Shown here in pieces: positions 28,707 to 37,288 of a stretch of DNA of 64,000 bases. The notes below the pieces were generated by a model. It was not told the DNA's origin, searched no databases, and saw only the letters and a program-made list of their open reading frames with translations. Location: positions 3,197,501 to 3,261,500 of the forward strand of contig NZ_CP069354.1 of NCBI RefSeq assembly GCF_016864375.1, read 5' to 3'. The position numbers and the translations under genes are program-made. Position 1 is the first letter of the stretch. Each line of letters starts with the position of its first letter. The DNA is from Microvirga sp. VF16. GTDB lineage: Bacteria; Pseudomonadota; Alphaproteobacteria; Rhizobiales; Beijerinckiaceae.

Positions 28707-29327
28707 TCACCGACTGGGATTCCCTCTCCGGCCTGACGATACAGGCGCAGCTTGCTCGGTGGACGGCCCCTCCCCCGCAAGCAACCGGATTGCTATGCGT
28801 TTGGCCTGCCGGGCAGGCTCGATGCTGCGGGTCATCTGTGCGACGGCGGTCGCGCCCTCGTGCAGCAGATTTATCTCGGCCGCAATTCGCTTCGGCTCGG
28901 CAAACCGCGCCGCATAGGCGAGCTCCTCAAAATACGCCAGCGCCAGGCGTTTGTGCAGTACGGCTGCACGAAACACGGGATTGCCGGTGTCCTTATGCTC
29001 CCCTGCGGCGCTCACGAAAATGCAGCCGCGGAATCGCTCGTCACGGAACCAGGTTTCGAGGAAATCGAATGTCGCGAACAGACGCTCGACCGGATCCGTC
29101 GCACGCTGCTCGACAAAGGCCCGCATGGCGTCGCGCTCCTGCTCGTCACGACGCTCCAGAGCGGCCAGGATCAAATCCTCTTTGGTTTCGAAGTGTCGGT
29201 ACAGCGTCGTCTTGGCGATCCCCGCCTCTGCGATGATCAGGTCGATACCCGTGGCGTGGTAACCGTGCTGGTTGAACAGCCGGAGTGCGGTCTCGAGCAG
29301 ATGATCTCGAATCTCTGAACGACGCAT
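28707..29327 (-). CDS. TetR/AcrR family repressor
   Basis: This is a 206-residue regulator. The N-terminal helix-turn-helix (about residues 27-50, IAEAGIAKTTLYRHFETKEDLI) is typical of TetR. The C-terminal ligand domain contains a WFRDERFRGCIFVSAAGEH stretch seen in a subgroup of these regulators. Its 5' flank carries one near-complete copy of the palindrome TACAGATCTGTA only 19 bases upstream of its start, with two further copies nearer the divergent gene at 29565. Autoregulation and control of that gene are likely. The ligand is unknown. Confidence 0.9.
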   Translation of the reverse strand: MRRSEIRDHLLETALRLFNQHGYHATGIDLIIAEAGIAKTTLYRHFETKEDLILAALERRDEQERDAMRAFVEQRATDPVERLFATFDFLETWFRDERFRGCIFVSAAGEHKDTGNPVFRAAVLHKRLALAYFEELAYAARFAEPKRIAAEINLLHEGATAVAQMTRSIEPARQAKRIAIRLLAGEGPSTEQAAPVSSGRRGNPSR

Positions 29328-29345
29328 CAGACTCTCAGAATACGT

Positions 29346-29357
29346 TACAGATCTGTA
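29346..29357. promoter_or_regulatory. TetR operator copy 1 (TACAGATCTGTA)
   Basis: This perfect 12-bp palindrome lies immediately upstream of the TetR start (29327, minus). It shares its core with the copies at 29463 and 29493. Confidence 0.7.
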
Positions 29358-29462
29358 TCTTTATCTAATCAAAACCACCTCAGAAGCAAGAGATTCCAAG
29401 GCGAGGCCCGCATTTTCGCAAAGGCGGATTGGCAATTCTGCTCTTCGTGACGTCTTCCCATT

Positions 29463-29480
29463 AGATACAGATCGGTATAT
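29463..29480. promoter_or_regulatory. TetR operator copy 2 (AGATACAGATCGGTATAT)
   Basis: This is an imperfect copy of the 18-bp palindrome, 30 bases (three helical turns) before copy 3. Confidence 0.6.
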
Positions 29481-29492
29481 TTTATCTGCAAT

Positions 29493-29510
29493 AGATACAG
29501 ATCTGTATCT
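29493..29510. promoter_or_regulatory. TetR operator copy 3 (AGATACAGATCTGTATCT)
   Basis: This perfect 18-bp palindrome lies 55 bases upstream of the transglutaminase-like gene. With the other two copies it makes a strong case for repression of both divergent promoters by the TetR protein. Confidence 0.75.
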
Positions 29511-29564
29511 ATTTTTGGACTGGCAGGGCGTCCTGCCTGACCCGGATCGACCAGGAGGGCCAAT

Positions 29565-30263
29565 ATGCCCTGGACAACTAAACGGACGTGCGCGTGTTAC
29601 CCTGTCGCCGAAATTGACACCGCCTCCCGTGGAAACTTGGCGTGGTTCCTGCGGACGGTTGCGATCAGCCTCCTTCTGCTTTTCGCGCTCGTCGGTGTCC
29701 CACGTGCCAGTGCAGGCGAACTCCATCAGCTCAATGCGGTCTGGATTCCGACAGCAGACGGGAGCGCTCAGCCAACAGATGCTTGGAGAGAGTTCTGCGA
29801 ACGGAGTCCGGGCGAGTGTATGATCAATCCCTCCGAGCCTGCCACAATCGAGCTCGATGAACGTGTGTGGAACTTGATCATCACGATCAACAAGAAAGTC
29901 AACACCGCCGTGTCGCCGCAAGAAGACATCAACCACTGGGGTGTGATTGACCGTTGGGACTACCCGGACGATGGCTATGGAGATTGTGAGGACTATCAGA
30001 TCCTCAAGCGGCGGCGGCTGGTCGAGGCGGGATTGCCGCGGCGGGCCCTTCGCATGGTTGTGGTACTCGATGAGCTGGGCGCAGGCCATGCCGTCATGGC
30101 TATCCGGACCGACCAAGGTGACTTTATCCTCGACAACAAGCGAGATGCCGTCCTGCCATGGCATCAGACCGGCTACGTGTACATCAAGAGCGAGGGTGAC
30201 CGCACTCACGCCTGGATCTGGCTGAGCAACCAGGCCGTCGTCACGTCAACGGCGAGCCGGTAA
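29565..30263 (+). CDS. Transglutaminase-like cysteine peptidase (BTLCP family)
   Basis: The 232-residue protein has a hydrophobic segment at residues 31-50 that acts as a signal peptide or anchor. The papain-like triad is visible as Cys141 (GDCEDYQ), His175 (GAGHAVM) and Asp190 (FILDNK). This is the bacterial transglutaminase-like cysteine proteinase family, of which LapG is a member that clips surface adhesins. The ATG follows GGAGGG. No LapD or adhesin gene is nearby, so the substrate is unknown. The upstream TetR palindromes suggest inducible expression. Confidence 0.85.
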   Translation: MPWTTKRTCACYPVAEIDTASRGNLAWFLRTVAISLLLLFALVGVPRASAGELHQLNAVWIPTADGSAQPTDAWREFCERSPGECMINPSEPATIELDERVWNLIITINKKVNTAVSPQEDINHWGVIDRWDYPDDGYGDCEDYQILKRRRLVEAGLPRRALRMVVVLDELGAGHAVMAIRTDQGDFILDNKRDAVLPWHQTGYVYIKSEGDRTHAWIWLSNQAVVTSTASR

Positions 30264-30292
30264 TCAAGGTGCCAAGGGCGGCAGGTGATCCA

Positions 30293-30727
30293 ATGAATTC
30301 TGCAACGCTAATCTCTGGCGCTTTCGATATCGTTGAATCGAGCACGGAGCTGTTCTCGGTCTTGCGAGCTAAAGCGACCCACATGCCACGGTTACTGCAC
30401 GGAAGCCGTACGCGCATCCTGACCGCCGACACCGGCGAAAGTGCCTTTTACTTCCTGCGTGACTGGGATCATCTGGTCGACTGGCTCTATACCCGGGCCA
30501 ATCTGTTGGGCCCGATGGACGGATGGGTTCTGGCTGACGAATACCATGACAGCCCCCAGACGTCAGCAATCCGGGACAGGTATATCCCGATGGCCCGCCT
30601 GAGGTTAGTGAGACTGCGCGATGGCATCAACTCAGCTTCGCTGCGGTCTATTCATTACAATGATATAAAGAGCGAGGGTTATGGCGAGTTTCGCAAGCTT
30701 TTTGCAGAGAAAGGAGAAAGCCTATGA
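30293..30727 (+). CDS. Hypothetical protein coupled to msrA
   Basis: This 144-residue protein is of unknown function. The ATG at 30293 follows AGGTGATCCA; an in-frame GTG at 30269 overlaps the end of the preceding gene region. It has a mixed alpha/beta composition, no signal peptide and no cysteine. The stretch [28 protein letters not shown] is the most distinctive. Its stop overlaps the msrA ATG, so the proteins are made together, and a link to methionine sulfoxide repair or to the upstream peptidase is inferred. Confidence 0.65.
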   Translation: MNSATLISGAFDIVESSTELFSVLRAKATHMPRLLHGSRTRILTADTGESAFYFLRDWDHLVDWLYTRANLLGPMDGWVLADEYHDSPQTSAIRDRYIPMARLRLVRLRDGINSASLRSIHYNDIKSEGYGEFRKLFAEKGESL

Positions 30728-31239
30728 CTGGTATGACTGAGCGAGCCATTCTGGCCGGAGGATGCTTCTGGGGCATGCAGGATCTCATCCGCCGCCTCCC
30801 CGGTGTCGTCTCCACCCGCGTCGGGTACTCTGGTGGAGACGTGCCGAACGCAACCTATCGCAACCACGGCACGCATGCCGAGGCTATCGAGATCATCTTC
30901 GATCCCGAGAAAACGAGCTTCCGCGACCTACTGGAATTCTTCTTCCAGATTCATGACCCCAGCACGAAGAACCGGCAGGGGAATGACCTTGGTCTGAGCT
31001 ACCGTTCGGCGATCTTCTACACCTCGGACAAGCAGCGACAGGTGGCCGAGGACACGATCGCCGATGTAGATGCTTCAGGCCTGTGGCCTGGCAAGGTCGT
31101 TACCGAGGTCGCTCCCGCGGGCGACTTCTGGGAGGCGGAGCCGGAACATCAGGATTATCTCGAGCGCTATCCGGGCGGCTACACCTGCCACTTCGTCCGC
31201 CCTGGCTGGAAGCTGCCGCGCCGCAGCTCTGCTGCTTAG
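30724..31239 (+). CDS. msrA: Peptide-methionine (S)-S-oxide reductase, cytosolic
   Basis: This 171-residue MsrA has its catalytic cysteine at residue 14 in GCFWG, then the GYSGG and [13 protein letters not shown] motifs and the [20 protein letters not shown]-terminus of full-length enzymes. It has no signal peptide, so it repairs oxidised methionine in the cytoplasm using thioredoxin. It is coupled to the 30293 gene by a four-base overlap and followed by a good terminator at 31291. A second, exported MsrA is encoded at 42119, so the strain covers both compartments. Confidence 0.95.
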   Translation: MTGMTERAILAGGCFWGMQDLIRRLPGVVSTRVGYSGGDVPNATYRNHGTHAEAIEIIFDPEKTSFRDLLEFFFQIHDPSTKNRQGNDLGLSYRSAIFYTSDKQRQVAEDTIADVDASGLWPGKVVTEVAPAGDFWEAEPEHQDYLERYPGGYTCHFVRPGWKLPRRSSAA

Positions 31240-31290
31240 CATTGCGAGCATTGAGCGTCGGCCCCATCCAGGAGACCTCAATAAACAATA

Positions 31291-31316
31291 GGGCCCGGAG
31301 CAATCCGGGCCCTTTG
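31291..31316 (+). terminator. Hairpin terminator after msrA
   Basis: The stem is GGGCCCGGA (31291-31299) and TCCGGGCCC (31304-31312) with loop GCAA, followed by TTTG. It lies about 50 bases after the msrA stop. Confidence 0.85.
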
Positions 31317-31734
31317 TATGGCTGGAGCGATGAGCGGTCGACACCCGCATCCGCTGAATGAGCTCTTCACGAAGCACCAATCTTTGGGCGTGAAACGGCA
31401 ATGCAGATCATCAGAAACGATCACCATCCGCGATTTTCGCAAGGCTCGGCAACTCCCGCAACATCGAGACAGTCGCTGACTAGACGTCAATAGGCACGAA
31501 GCAAATGACGATACCCGCGAATACCTTGCAGGCCCGGTCCCTGCGGATACAGCAAGGATCGCTGGCATGGGACCTAATCATATTGAAGTTAGCCATGGCG
31601 ATCCAACTCAAGGCTGGTCCTGCCGCACGGCCGAGCTTCTGCAAACAGGAGCATAGGAATTGCTGCCATGCGAGAGAATGTCTATGATTTGGCGGCTATT
31701 ACTCCTCTAGTCGGAAGAATAAGGGGGCGACGCT
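31317..31734. other. Intergenic region, nothing recognised
   Basis: No gene with a ribosome-binding site and no repeat was found. This region should contain the promoter of the LysR gene. Confidence 0.5.
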
Positions 31735-32655
31735 GTGGACCGCCTCGACGCCATGAAAGTCTTTGTGGCGGCGCTTGATGAGGGCAGCCTTGCTGGCGCC
31801 AGTCGCAAGCTCCACCGCTCGCCGGCCGCAGTGAGCCGGGCCATCGCCTTTCTGGAGGAGCATGTCGGCACGGAACTCCTGCACCGGACGACGCGATCGA
31901 TCAAGCTCAGCGAAGCGGGGGAACGCTACGCTGCCGCCTGCCGGCGCGTGCTCATCGATCTCGATGAAGCCGACATCATGGCGGCCGGTGAGCGCTCGGT
32001 ACCGCGTGGGACTCTTGCCGTGACCGCGCCGGTCTTCATCGGTGAGACCGTGTTGGGCCCGATCCTCGATGCCTTCATGGATGCCTATCCGGCCGTGTCG
32101 GTGCGTCTGTACCTGCTGGATCGGTCGGTGAATCTCATTGACGAAGGAATCGATGTTGCCCTGCGCATCGGGCATCTTGCTGACTCGAGTCTGATTGCGA
32201 CGCGGGTCGGCGAAATTCGGAGTGTTGTAGCGGCGGCACCGCGCTATCTCACGCAGAATCCGCGGATTGTGGAGCCGACAGATCTTGCAAAGCATCAGAT
32301 CATTGCCTTCACAGGCTTTGGCCTCGACTCGTGGAGCTTTCCGCCGCTCAAGGGATCTTCTATAACCCGCACGGTGCATTTCACACCCCGGCTCATTGTC
32401 AACAGTATCCGGGGAGCCATAGTCGCTGCTGTCAACGGTCGTGGTGTGACGCGTATTTTCTCGTACCATATCGCCCAGCAGATTCATGAAGGAGCATTGG
32501 AAGTCGTCCTCAAGGATCATGAACACCCACCTTTGCCTCTGCATCTGATTGTGCCACAGGGACGTCTCTCGGTGCCGAAAGTACGCGCGTTCGTCGATCT
32601 GGCTCTCCCTCGGCTGCGAAGCCACTTCGCCCTTGCGAGCCGCCTCACCGGGTAG
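31735..32655 (+). CDS. LysR family transcriptional regulator
   Basis: This 306-residue regulator is read from a GTG at 31735. The N-terminal winged helix (MDRLDAMKVFVAALDEGSLAGASRKLHRSPAAVSRAI, shown by its first and last words MDRLDAMKVF and SPAAVSRAI) is characteristic of the CrgA/DhcR-like branch of LysR. The effector domain runs from about residue 90. It precedes a short-chain dehydrogenase on the same strand by about 350 bases and may control it. The ligand is unknown. Confidence 0.9.
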   Translation: MDRLDAMKVFVAALDEGSLAGASRKLHRSPAAVSRAIAFLEEHVGTELLHRTTRSIKLSEAGERYAAACRRVLIDLDEADIMAAGERSVPRGTLAVTAPVFIGETVLGPILDAFMDAYPAVSVRLYLLDRSVNLIDEGIDVALRIGHLADSSLIATRVGEIRSVVAAAPRYLTQNPRIVEPTDLAKHQIIAFTGFGLDSWSFPPLKGSSITRTVHFTPRLIVNSIRGAIVAAVNGRGVTRIFSYHIAQQIHEGALEVVLKDHEHPPLPLHLIVPQGRLSVPKVRAFVDLALPRLRSHFALASRLTG

Positions 32656-33002
32656 CCGCGCGACGGCTTACCTGACGCTGAGATAATTCGGGTTTCCGCG
32701 TGCAGCCCTGCCACACCGTAAATGCTGGCCAGCGACAACTGCTTCCCCATCGGATACGGCGTATCAATTTGCGGCCAAGCTCAAGTCCCCCATAGAGACT
32801 GATGGCAGGATCGGTCGACAATTCGCGAGCAACAATTCGCAGTCAAACGCCCTCACCTGCCCGCATTCTATCGCGCAATGAAAGAGTGTCTCCCGATCAG
32901 CGTCTATTCGCACCCGCATCGGACGAGGCTAATCTTGCATTCAAGGACGCTGTGTGGCCCGACGGGCAGCACCACCCTCAGCAAGGACGAAGGATCTCTA
33001 CC
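32656..33002. other. Intergenic region between LysR and SDR genes
   Basis: An open frame runs through the second half but has no ribosome-binding site and does not match the SDR fold, so it is taken as non-coding. This is presumably the LysR target promoter. Confidence 0.5.
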
Positions 33003-33839
33003 ATGAGCATCGATAGAAAAGTTGCCATCATTACAGGTGCCTCGTCAGGTATCGGCGCCATCTATGCCGATCGCCTGGCCCGGCGCGGCTACGATCTGAT
33101 CCTCGTGGCGCGCAACCAGAGCCGCCTTGAGGCGCTTGCGACCCGGCTGCGGGACGAGACCGGCCGCTCGGTCGAGATCCTGCCTGCTGATCTGAATGAC
33201 GACGCCGATCTGAGTCGGGTCGAGATGGTCCTGCGGACGAACAGCGCGATTGCGATGCTCGTGAACAATGCCGGCATCGGCGGGGCGGCTCCGCTGCTGG
33301 CCTCCGATGTTGACGCGATGGACCGGATGATCCGGCTGAACGTTCTGGCGCTGACCCGCCTGACCTACGCGGCCGCCCCGGCCTTTGTGGCGCGCGGTGG
33401 CGGCACGATCATCAACATCGCCTCAATCGTCGCCATCTCGCCGGAAACGCTGAATGGTGTCTATGGTGCCTCCAAGGCCTTCGTGCTGGCCTTCAGCCAG
33501 TCCCTCCAGCACGAACTGTCTGACAAGGGCGTACGGATCCAGGCAGTCCTGCCTGGCGCCACGGCGACCGAGTTCTGGGACATCGCCGGGCTGCCGGTGA
33601 ACAATCTCCCTGCGGAGATCGTCATGTCGGCGCAGGACTTGGTCGACGCCGCGCTGGCCGGCCTGGACCAGGGAGAAACCGTCACCATTCCCTCGCTCGA
33701 GGACAAGTCCGAGTGGGACGCCTACGACGCGGCCCGTCAGGCAATGGCCGGCAAGCTCTCGCGCGCGAAGCCAGCCAGCCGGTACAATGCTGTGGCCGAA
33801 GACGCAGACCGCAGCTCCCTGGAATCTGCTCACTATTGA
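33003..33839 (+). CDS. Short-chain dehydrogenase/reductase
   Basis: This is a 278-residue classical SDR. The cofactor site is TGASSGIG at residues 11-18, with NNAG near residue 90. The catalytic tetrad is Ser (NIASIVAIS), Tyr and Lys (YGASK). An Arg following the second strand (VARNQSRL) suggests NADP(H). The ATG at 33003 is preceded by GAAGGATC and begins directly at the fold. The C-terminal 25 residues are a polar tail not needed for activity. The substrate is unknown, and the LysR gene upstream is the likely regulator. Confidence 0.9.
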   Translation: MSIDRKVAIITGASSGIGAIYADRLARRGYDLILVARNQSRLEALATRLRDETGRSVEILPADLNDDADLSRVEMVLRTNSAIAMLVNNAGIGGAAPLLASDVDAMDRMIRLNVLALTRLTYAAAPAFVARGGGTIINIASIVAISPETLNGVYGASKAFVLAFSQSLQHELSDKGVRIQAVLPGATATEFWDIAGLPVNNLPAEIVMSAQDLVDAALAGLDQGETVTIPSLEDKSEWDAYDAARQAMAGKLSRAKPASRYNAVAEDADRSSLESAHY

Positions 33840-33962
33840 TGGAGTTTTGGCATGATTATGTACTCGATGCGCTGGAAACCGCCTTTTTCCATTTCTGATT
33901 GATCTGAGAACCGACCGGACGACTGGATCAGTCATCTCACGGCTCTGCTGATAGATAAAATA

Positions 33963-34014
33963 AGAAAGCCACCGATGCGTGCGGCGCTCGCGCAGCCTGC
34001 ATCGGTGGCTTTCT
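33963..34014. repeat. 16-bp perfect inverted repeat, possible bidirectional terminator
   Basis: The arms are AGAAAGCCACCGATGC (33963-33978) and GCATCGGTGGCTTTCT (33999-34014), with a 20-base GC-rich loop. It lies between the 3' ends of the convergent SDR and ohr genes. The A-rich and T-rich outer ends suit termination in both directions; a transposon-end origin is the alternative. The surrounding 400 bases hold no gene. Confidence 0.65.
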
Positions 34015-34240
34015 CGGCGTGCCGTCACCATGTGTGGTGTCGCTCCGGTCGGCACAACGGGCAACTCGGCGGATTTCCGCTCAAGCCTCGAACGTGGCCA
34101 AAGGCCGGGCCAACCTTTCACGTATCAACGCCGCCGCCCGCCGTCACTCAGTCCGATTCATTCAGGGTGAAGTGATGTTACTCAGCGGCGGGACACTACC
34201 TCCGGGGCCAGCTCTTGGCGGCCCCCAGAGGTGAAATCAC

Positions 34241-34657
34241 TTAGACAAGCGCGATCGCAACATCGATGTTCCCGCGCGTGGCCTTGGAATAAGGACACGT
34301 CTGGTGTGCTTCATCGACGAGCACCTGCGCAGTTGCAGCATCGATGCCCGGCAGACTCACGTTGAGACGAGCTTGGAGAAAATAGGCGTCACCTGTGTGT
34401 CCGACGTCGACCTCTGCATAGACCGCGTGATCCTCGGGAAGAGCGATCTTCCGCTTGCCGGCCGCGATGCCAATCGCGCTGAGAAAGCAGGCCGACCACC
34501 CGGCAGCAAAGAGCTGCTCCGGATTGGTACCGCTTCCCGTACTCCCGAAATGGGACAGCTTGACATCAAGACGGCCGTCGTCGCTGCGAGACGCACCGTC
34601 GCGGCCGCCGGACGTACGGGTCTTTCCTGTATAGAGCACCTTCTCAATTTTCGTCAT
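34241..34657 (-). CDS. ohr: Organic hydroperoxide resistance protein (Ohr/OsmC family)
   Basis: The 138-residue protein has the two redox cysteines of Ohr: Cys57 in AAGWSACFLSAI and Cys121 in HQTCPYSKAT. Ohr reduces organic and lipid hydroperoxides with lipoylated proteins as electron donor. Length and the GTNPEQLFAAG motif match Ohr rather than OsmC. No ohrR gene is adjacent; the nearest MarR-like sequence is a fragment at 44185. The gene is monocistronic. Confidence 0.92.
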   Translation of the reverse strand: MTKIEKVLYTGKTRTSGGRDGASRSDDGRLDVKLSHFGSTGSGTNPEQLFAAGWSACFLSAIGIAAGKRKIALPEDHAVYAEVDVGHTGDAYFLQARLNVSLPGIDAATAQVLVDEAHQTCPYSKATRGNIDVAIALV

Positions 34658-34818
34658 GGTGTAGGCTCCTTTGTGACGCTGATGGTCGTGTCTTCAGTGG
34701 AGCCGATAAATGTCCGGCCCAAGTATCCGGCATGTTTTCAGATCGACCGGAAATGTAAGACAGCGTCGTTTTCAGGGGACCTGATACAAAATCTTACAAA
34801 AACTCCTGTATCGCTAAT

Positions 34819-34840
34819 GGCGCCAATGAAAATTGGCGCC
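34819..34840. promoter_or_regulatory. Hairpin GGCGCCAAT-GAAA-ATTGGCGCC
   Basis: A 9-bp perfect stem is closed by a GAAA tetraloop, between ohr and the broken hydrolase gene and about 160 bases upstream of each start. As DNA it is an operator-like dyad. As RNA it would be a very stable GNRA hairpin. No T-run follows. Confidence 0.45.
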
Positions 34841-34896
34841 CTTCGATATGCTCGGACAAGCGAAACCGGAAGGATCATATCTGTATCTCGGTGTAT

Positions 34897-34912
34897 CTAA
34901 CCGGACCGTTAG
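34897..34912. promoter_or_regulatory. Operator-like dyad CTAAC-CGGACC-GTTAG
   Basis: Arms CTAAC and GTTAG flank a 6-base centre, about 95 bases upstream of the ATG at 35008. It resembles TetR-type operators. No regulator gene is adjacent. Confidence 0.35.
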
Positions 34913-35007
34913 TACATGATTGCTCAAAACTCCGGCTAGGGGAACACAGTGGAGACACATTGACGTCAGCTTCTGTCGCTCAGGTTCACTCAGCGGGAGA
35001 GAAATCG

Positions 35008-35953
35008 ATGACAGAGGAAATCAATCATCTGCGGCGGTACGTTGTGGGTGCGGGAACATTGACCATCGCGGCTACGAAACTCGGATTTATGGGGGGCGCG
35101 CAAGCTCAATGAAGCCGGTCCGATCGATGGCGCTCCAGTGATCCTTCTGCACGGCTGGCCTTACGACATCCATACGTATGTGGATGTGGCGCCGCTGCTC
35201 GCCAGCGCGGGTTATCGGGTAATCGTTCCCTATTTGCGTGGGTACGGCACCACGCGCTTTCTGTCGGACGACACACTCAGGAACGGCCAACAATCGGCAC
35301 TCGCCGTCGATATCATCGCCTTGATGGATGCCCTTAGGATCGAGAAAGCCATCATCGCGGGCTGCGACTGGGGCGCACGGACCGCCAACATCCTGGCGGC
35401 TCTCTGGCCGGACCGGTGCAAGGCCATGGTCTCGGTGAGCGGTTATCTGATCGGCAGTATCGAAGTCAACAAGATACCCTTGCCGCCCAAGGCTGAGCTG
35501 CAATGGTGGTATCAGTACTACTTCGCGACGGAACGCGGCCGCGCCGGATACGAAAAGTACCGGCGCGACTTCGCCAAGCTGATCTGGGAGCTTGCCTCAC
35601 CGAAGTGGAACTTCGACGACGTCACGTTCAATCGCAGCGCCGCGGCACTCGAGAATCCGGATCATGTCGCGATCGCGATCCACAATTACCGCTGGCGGCT
35701 CGGGCTGGCCGACGGTGAGCGCCAATATGATCATCTGGAAATGCGGCTCGCTCAATTTCCGGTGATCAACATCCCGACGATAACGCTCGAAGGGGATGCC
35801 AATGGCGCACCCCATCCGGACCCGGCGGTTTATGCCAAGAAATTCTCCGGCAAATACGAACATCGGCTGATCACCGGCGGGATTGGCCACAACCTGCCGC
35901 AAGAAGCACCGCAGGCCTTCGCTCAGGCGGTAGTGGATGTTGATCGCGCCTGA
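35008..35953 (+). pseudogene. Tat-exported alpha/beta hydrolase with lost N-terminal segment
   Basis: From ATG 35008 (GGGAGAG upstream) a 34-residue Tat-like leader reads HLRRYVVGAGTLTIAATKLGF and ends in a stop at 35111. The hydrolase body is in the next frame. It begins LNEAGPIDGAPVILLHGWPYDIH and runs to 35953 with the nucleophile region GCDWGARTANI (Asp nucleophile of haloalkane dehalogenase/epoxide hydrolase type) and the final His in GGIGHNLPQE. Relatives have about 30-40 more residues between leader and LLHGWP, so a small deletion broke the frame. A GTG at 35138 might still start a cytosolic 271-residue form. A remnant of a sister gene lies at 24010. Confidence 0.7.
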
Positions 35954-36060
35954 CACGCGGACGGCCGCCGGACCAGTTACGAAGCGATCCCGTCCTGGAT
36001 ACGGCAGACCGGCTCCAGGACAGATCGAGACATAAGCAGAGGCGGATCCGGATCCAGCAG

Positions 36061-36265
36061 AGCCACTATTTAAACAATCGGATCGAGCAGGACCACCGCG
36101 CCATCAAGCACCGAGTTTGACCTATGCTCGGGTAAAGTCGGTGGAACGCTATCGGCCATCTTAGGTGGGGTTGAAATGATCCACATGCTGCATAAAGGAC
36201 AGGCGAAGCATGCGTTCCATTCGAACCTGCCGCTTCCGGAGCAGTTCGAGTTACTCGCCGCTTGA
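36061..36265 (+). mobile_element. IS6-family transposase C-terminal remnant
   Basis: The plus strand reads SHYLNNRIEQDHRAIKHRV-stop and, after a frame change, GGVEMIHMLHKGQAKHAF then LPLPEQFELLAA and a stop at 36265. LNNRIEQDHRAIK and the MIxKGQ end are signatures of IS6/IS26-type DDE transposases. The DDE core and both ends are gone, so the element is dead. The rest of 35954-36420 holds nothing recognisable. Confidence 0.8.
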
Positions 36266-36420
36266 AGGGAAGCGACGATCGTCTCCATTCCTTCAATCCC
36301 GGCCAGGATTTGCGCCAGAGCCTGGCAACGATGTCAGGAACCATCCGTGGACGACGAGAGGCATTAGCCCCGGTCGTTTCTCAACAAGCCGCGGCTCGGG
36401 CCGGATGGGGATCGTATCGC

Positions 36421-36843
36421 TCACTTGACGACCACGAGCGGTTTTTCTTTCTCGACTAAGTACGTAGCGAGCTCTGCTGCATGGCTGCTGCCGACATTCC
36501 TCGCCGCATGGGGCGTTCCGGCCGGAATGAACAGGGAGTCGCCAGCCTTAAGCGTGATTGGCGGCTTGTCCTCGAACTGATACTCCAGCGCGCCCTCAAG
36601 GACATAGGCGACCTCTTCACCCGGATGCGTGTGCATGCCGAACGCCGCTCCCGGGGCGATGTCGACGCGCACCTGGATAACCTCGCGTCCGGGCTGACCA
36701 AGATCGTGCCGTATGACTTCGGTGCGCCCGATGCCTGAAGGTCGCACCGTCTGAAGTCCAGGCTGCTGTGCCTGCGCCAACTGCAGCGTCAACCCGCCTC
36801 CGACGAACAGCACCGCTGCTGCAATAATTCGAGTCGTCTTCAT
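36421..36843 (-). CDS. Exported cupin-domain protein
   Basis: This 140-residue protein has a signal peptide (residues 1-25, ending LAQAQ). The cupin core carries the metal-binding pattern HTHPGEEVAYVLEG and the second-motif stretch FIPAGTPHAARNVG, so a metal site is likely. The ATG at 36843 follows AAGGATATTCAC; an extension to 36969 has no support. Small periplasmic cupins of this kind have no settled function. It is divergent from the 37289 gene, with 445 bases between the starts. Confidence 0.82.
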   Translation of the reverse strand: MKTTRIIAAAVLFVGGGLTLQLAQAQQPGLQTVRPSGIGRTEVIRHDLGQPGREVIQVRVDIAPGAAFGMHTHPGEEVAYVLEGALEYQFEDKPPITLKAGDSLFIPAGTPHAARNVGSSHAAELATYLVEKEKPLVVVK

Positions 36844-37288
36844 GTGAATATCCTTGTGTCGTTCAGATCCATTGAAGATGGCACTTGTATCCATGATGTT
36901 TCGAACGATTGCTGATTTGTATTCCCATGCGTTTGCACTCCGGTGGGACACAGGGGCGTACCAAAGCATCCCCTCTCTGTCATAACCCGACAGAGTTGAA
37001 AGCCGATGTAGTTCTCAAGCGTTGGAGCACTCTGTACCGTAAGCAAACCGGACTAAATGCGGGAGGTTGCGCATACAGTCCGCCAACGTGGCGCTGCATC
37101 TCTGCTCAGTGCCGCTTGCCGTATGAGGGGAGGCCGCCTGACTCCTACATGGTGATACAGTTTGCGTCTATCTGAACACATTCGAGATACGAGCGCGCGT
37201 CAGACTCACCATAGCAAATCGATGATCAAAGGTGCGTGAAACTACTATGAAGAACAAAAATTTCTCTAATAAATTTAAGGAGACTGTA
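36844..37288. other. Divergent intergenic region with one hairpin
   Basis: A 7-bp perfect stem CTCTGTC-ATAACCC-GACAGAG lies at 36975-36995. No gene was found. The region should contain promoters for the cupin and the DUF6130-like gene. Confidence 0.45.
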
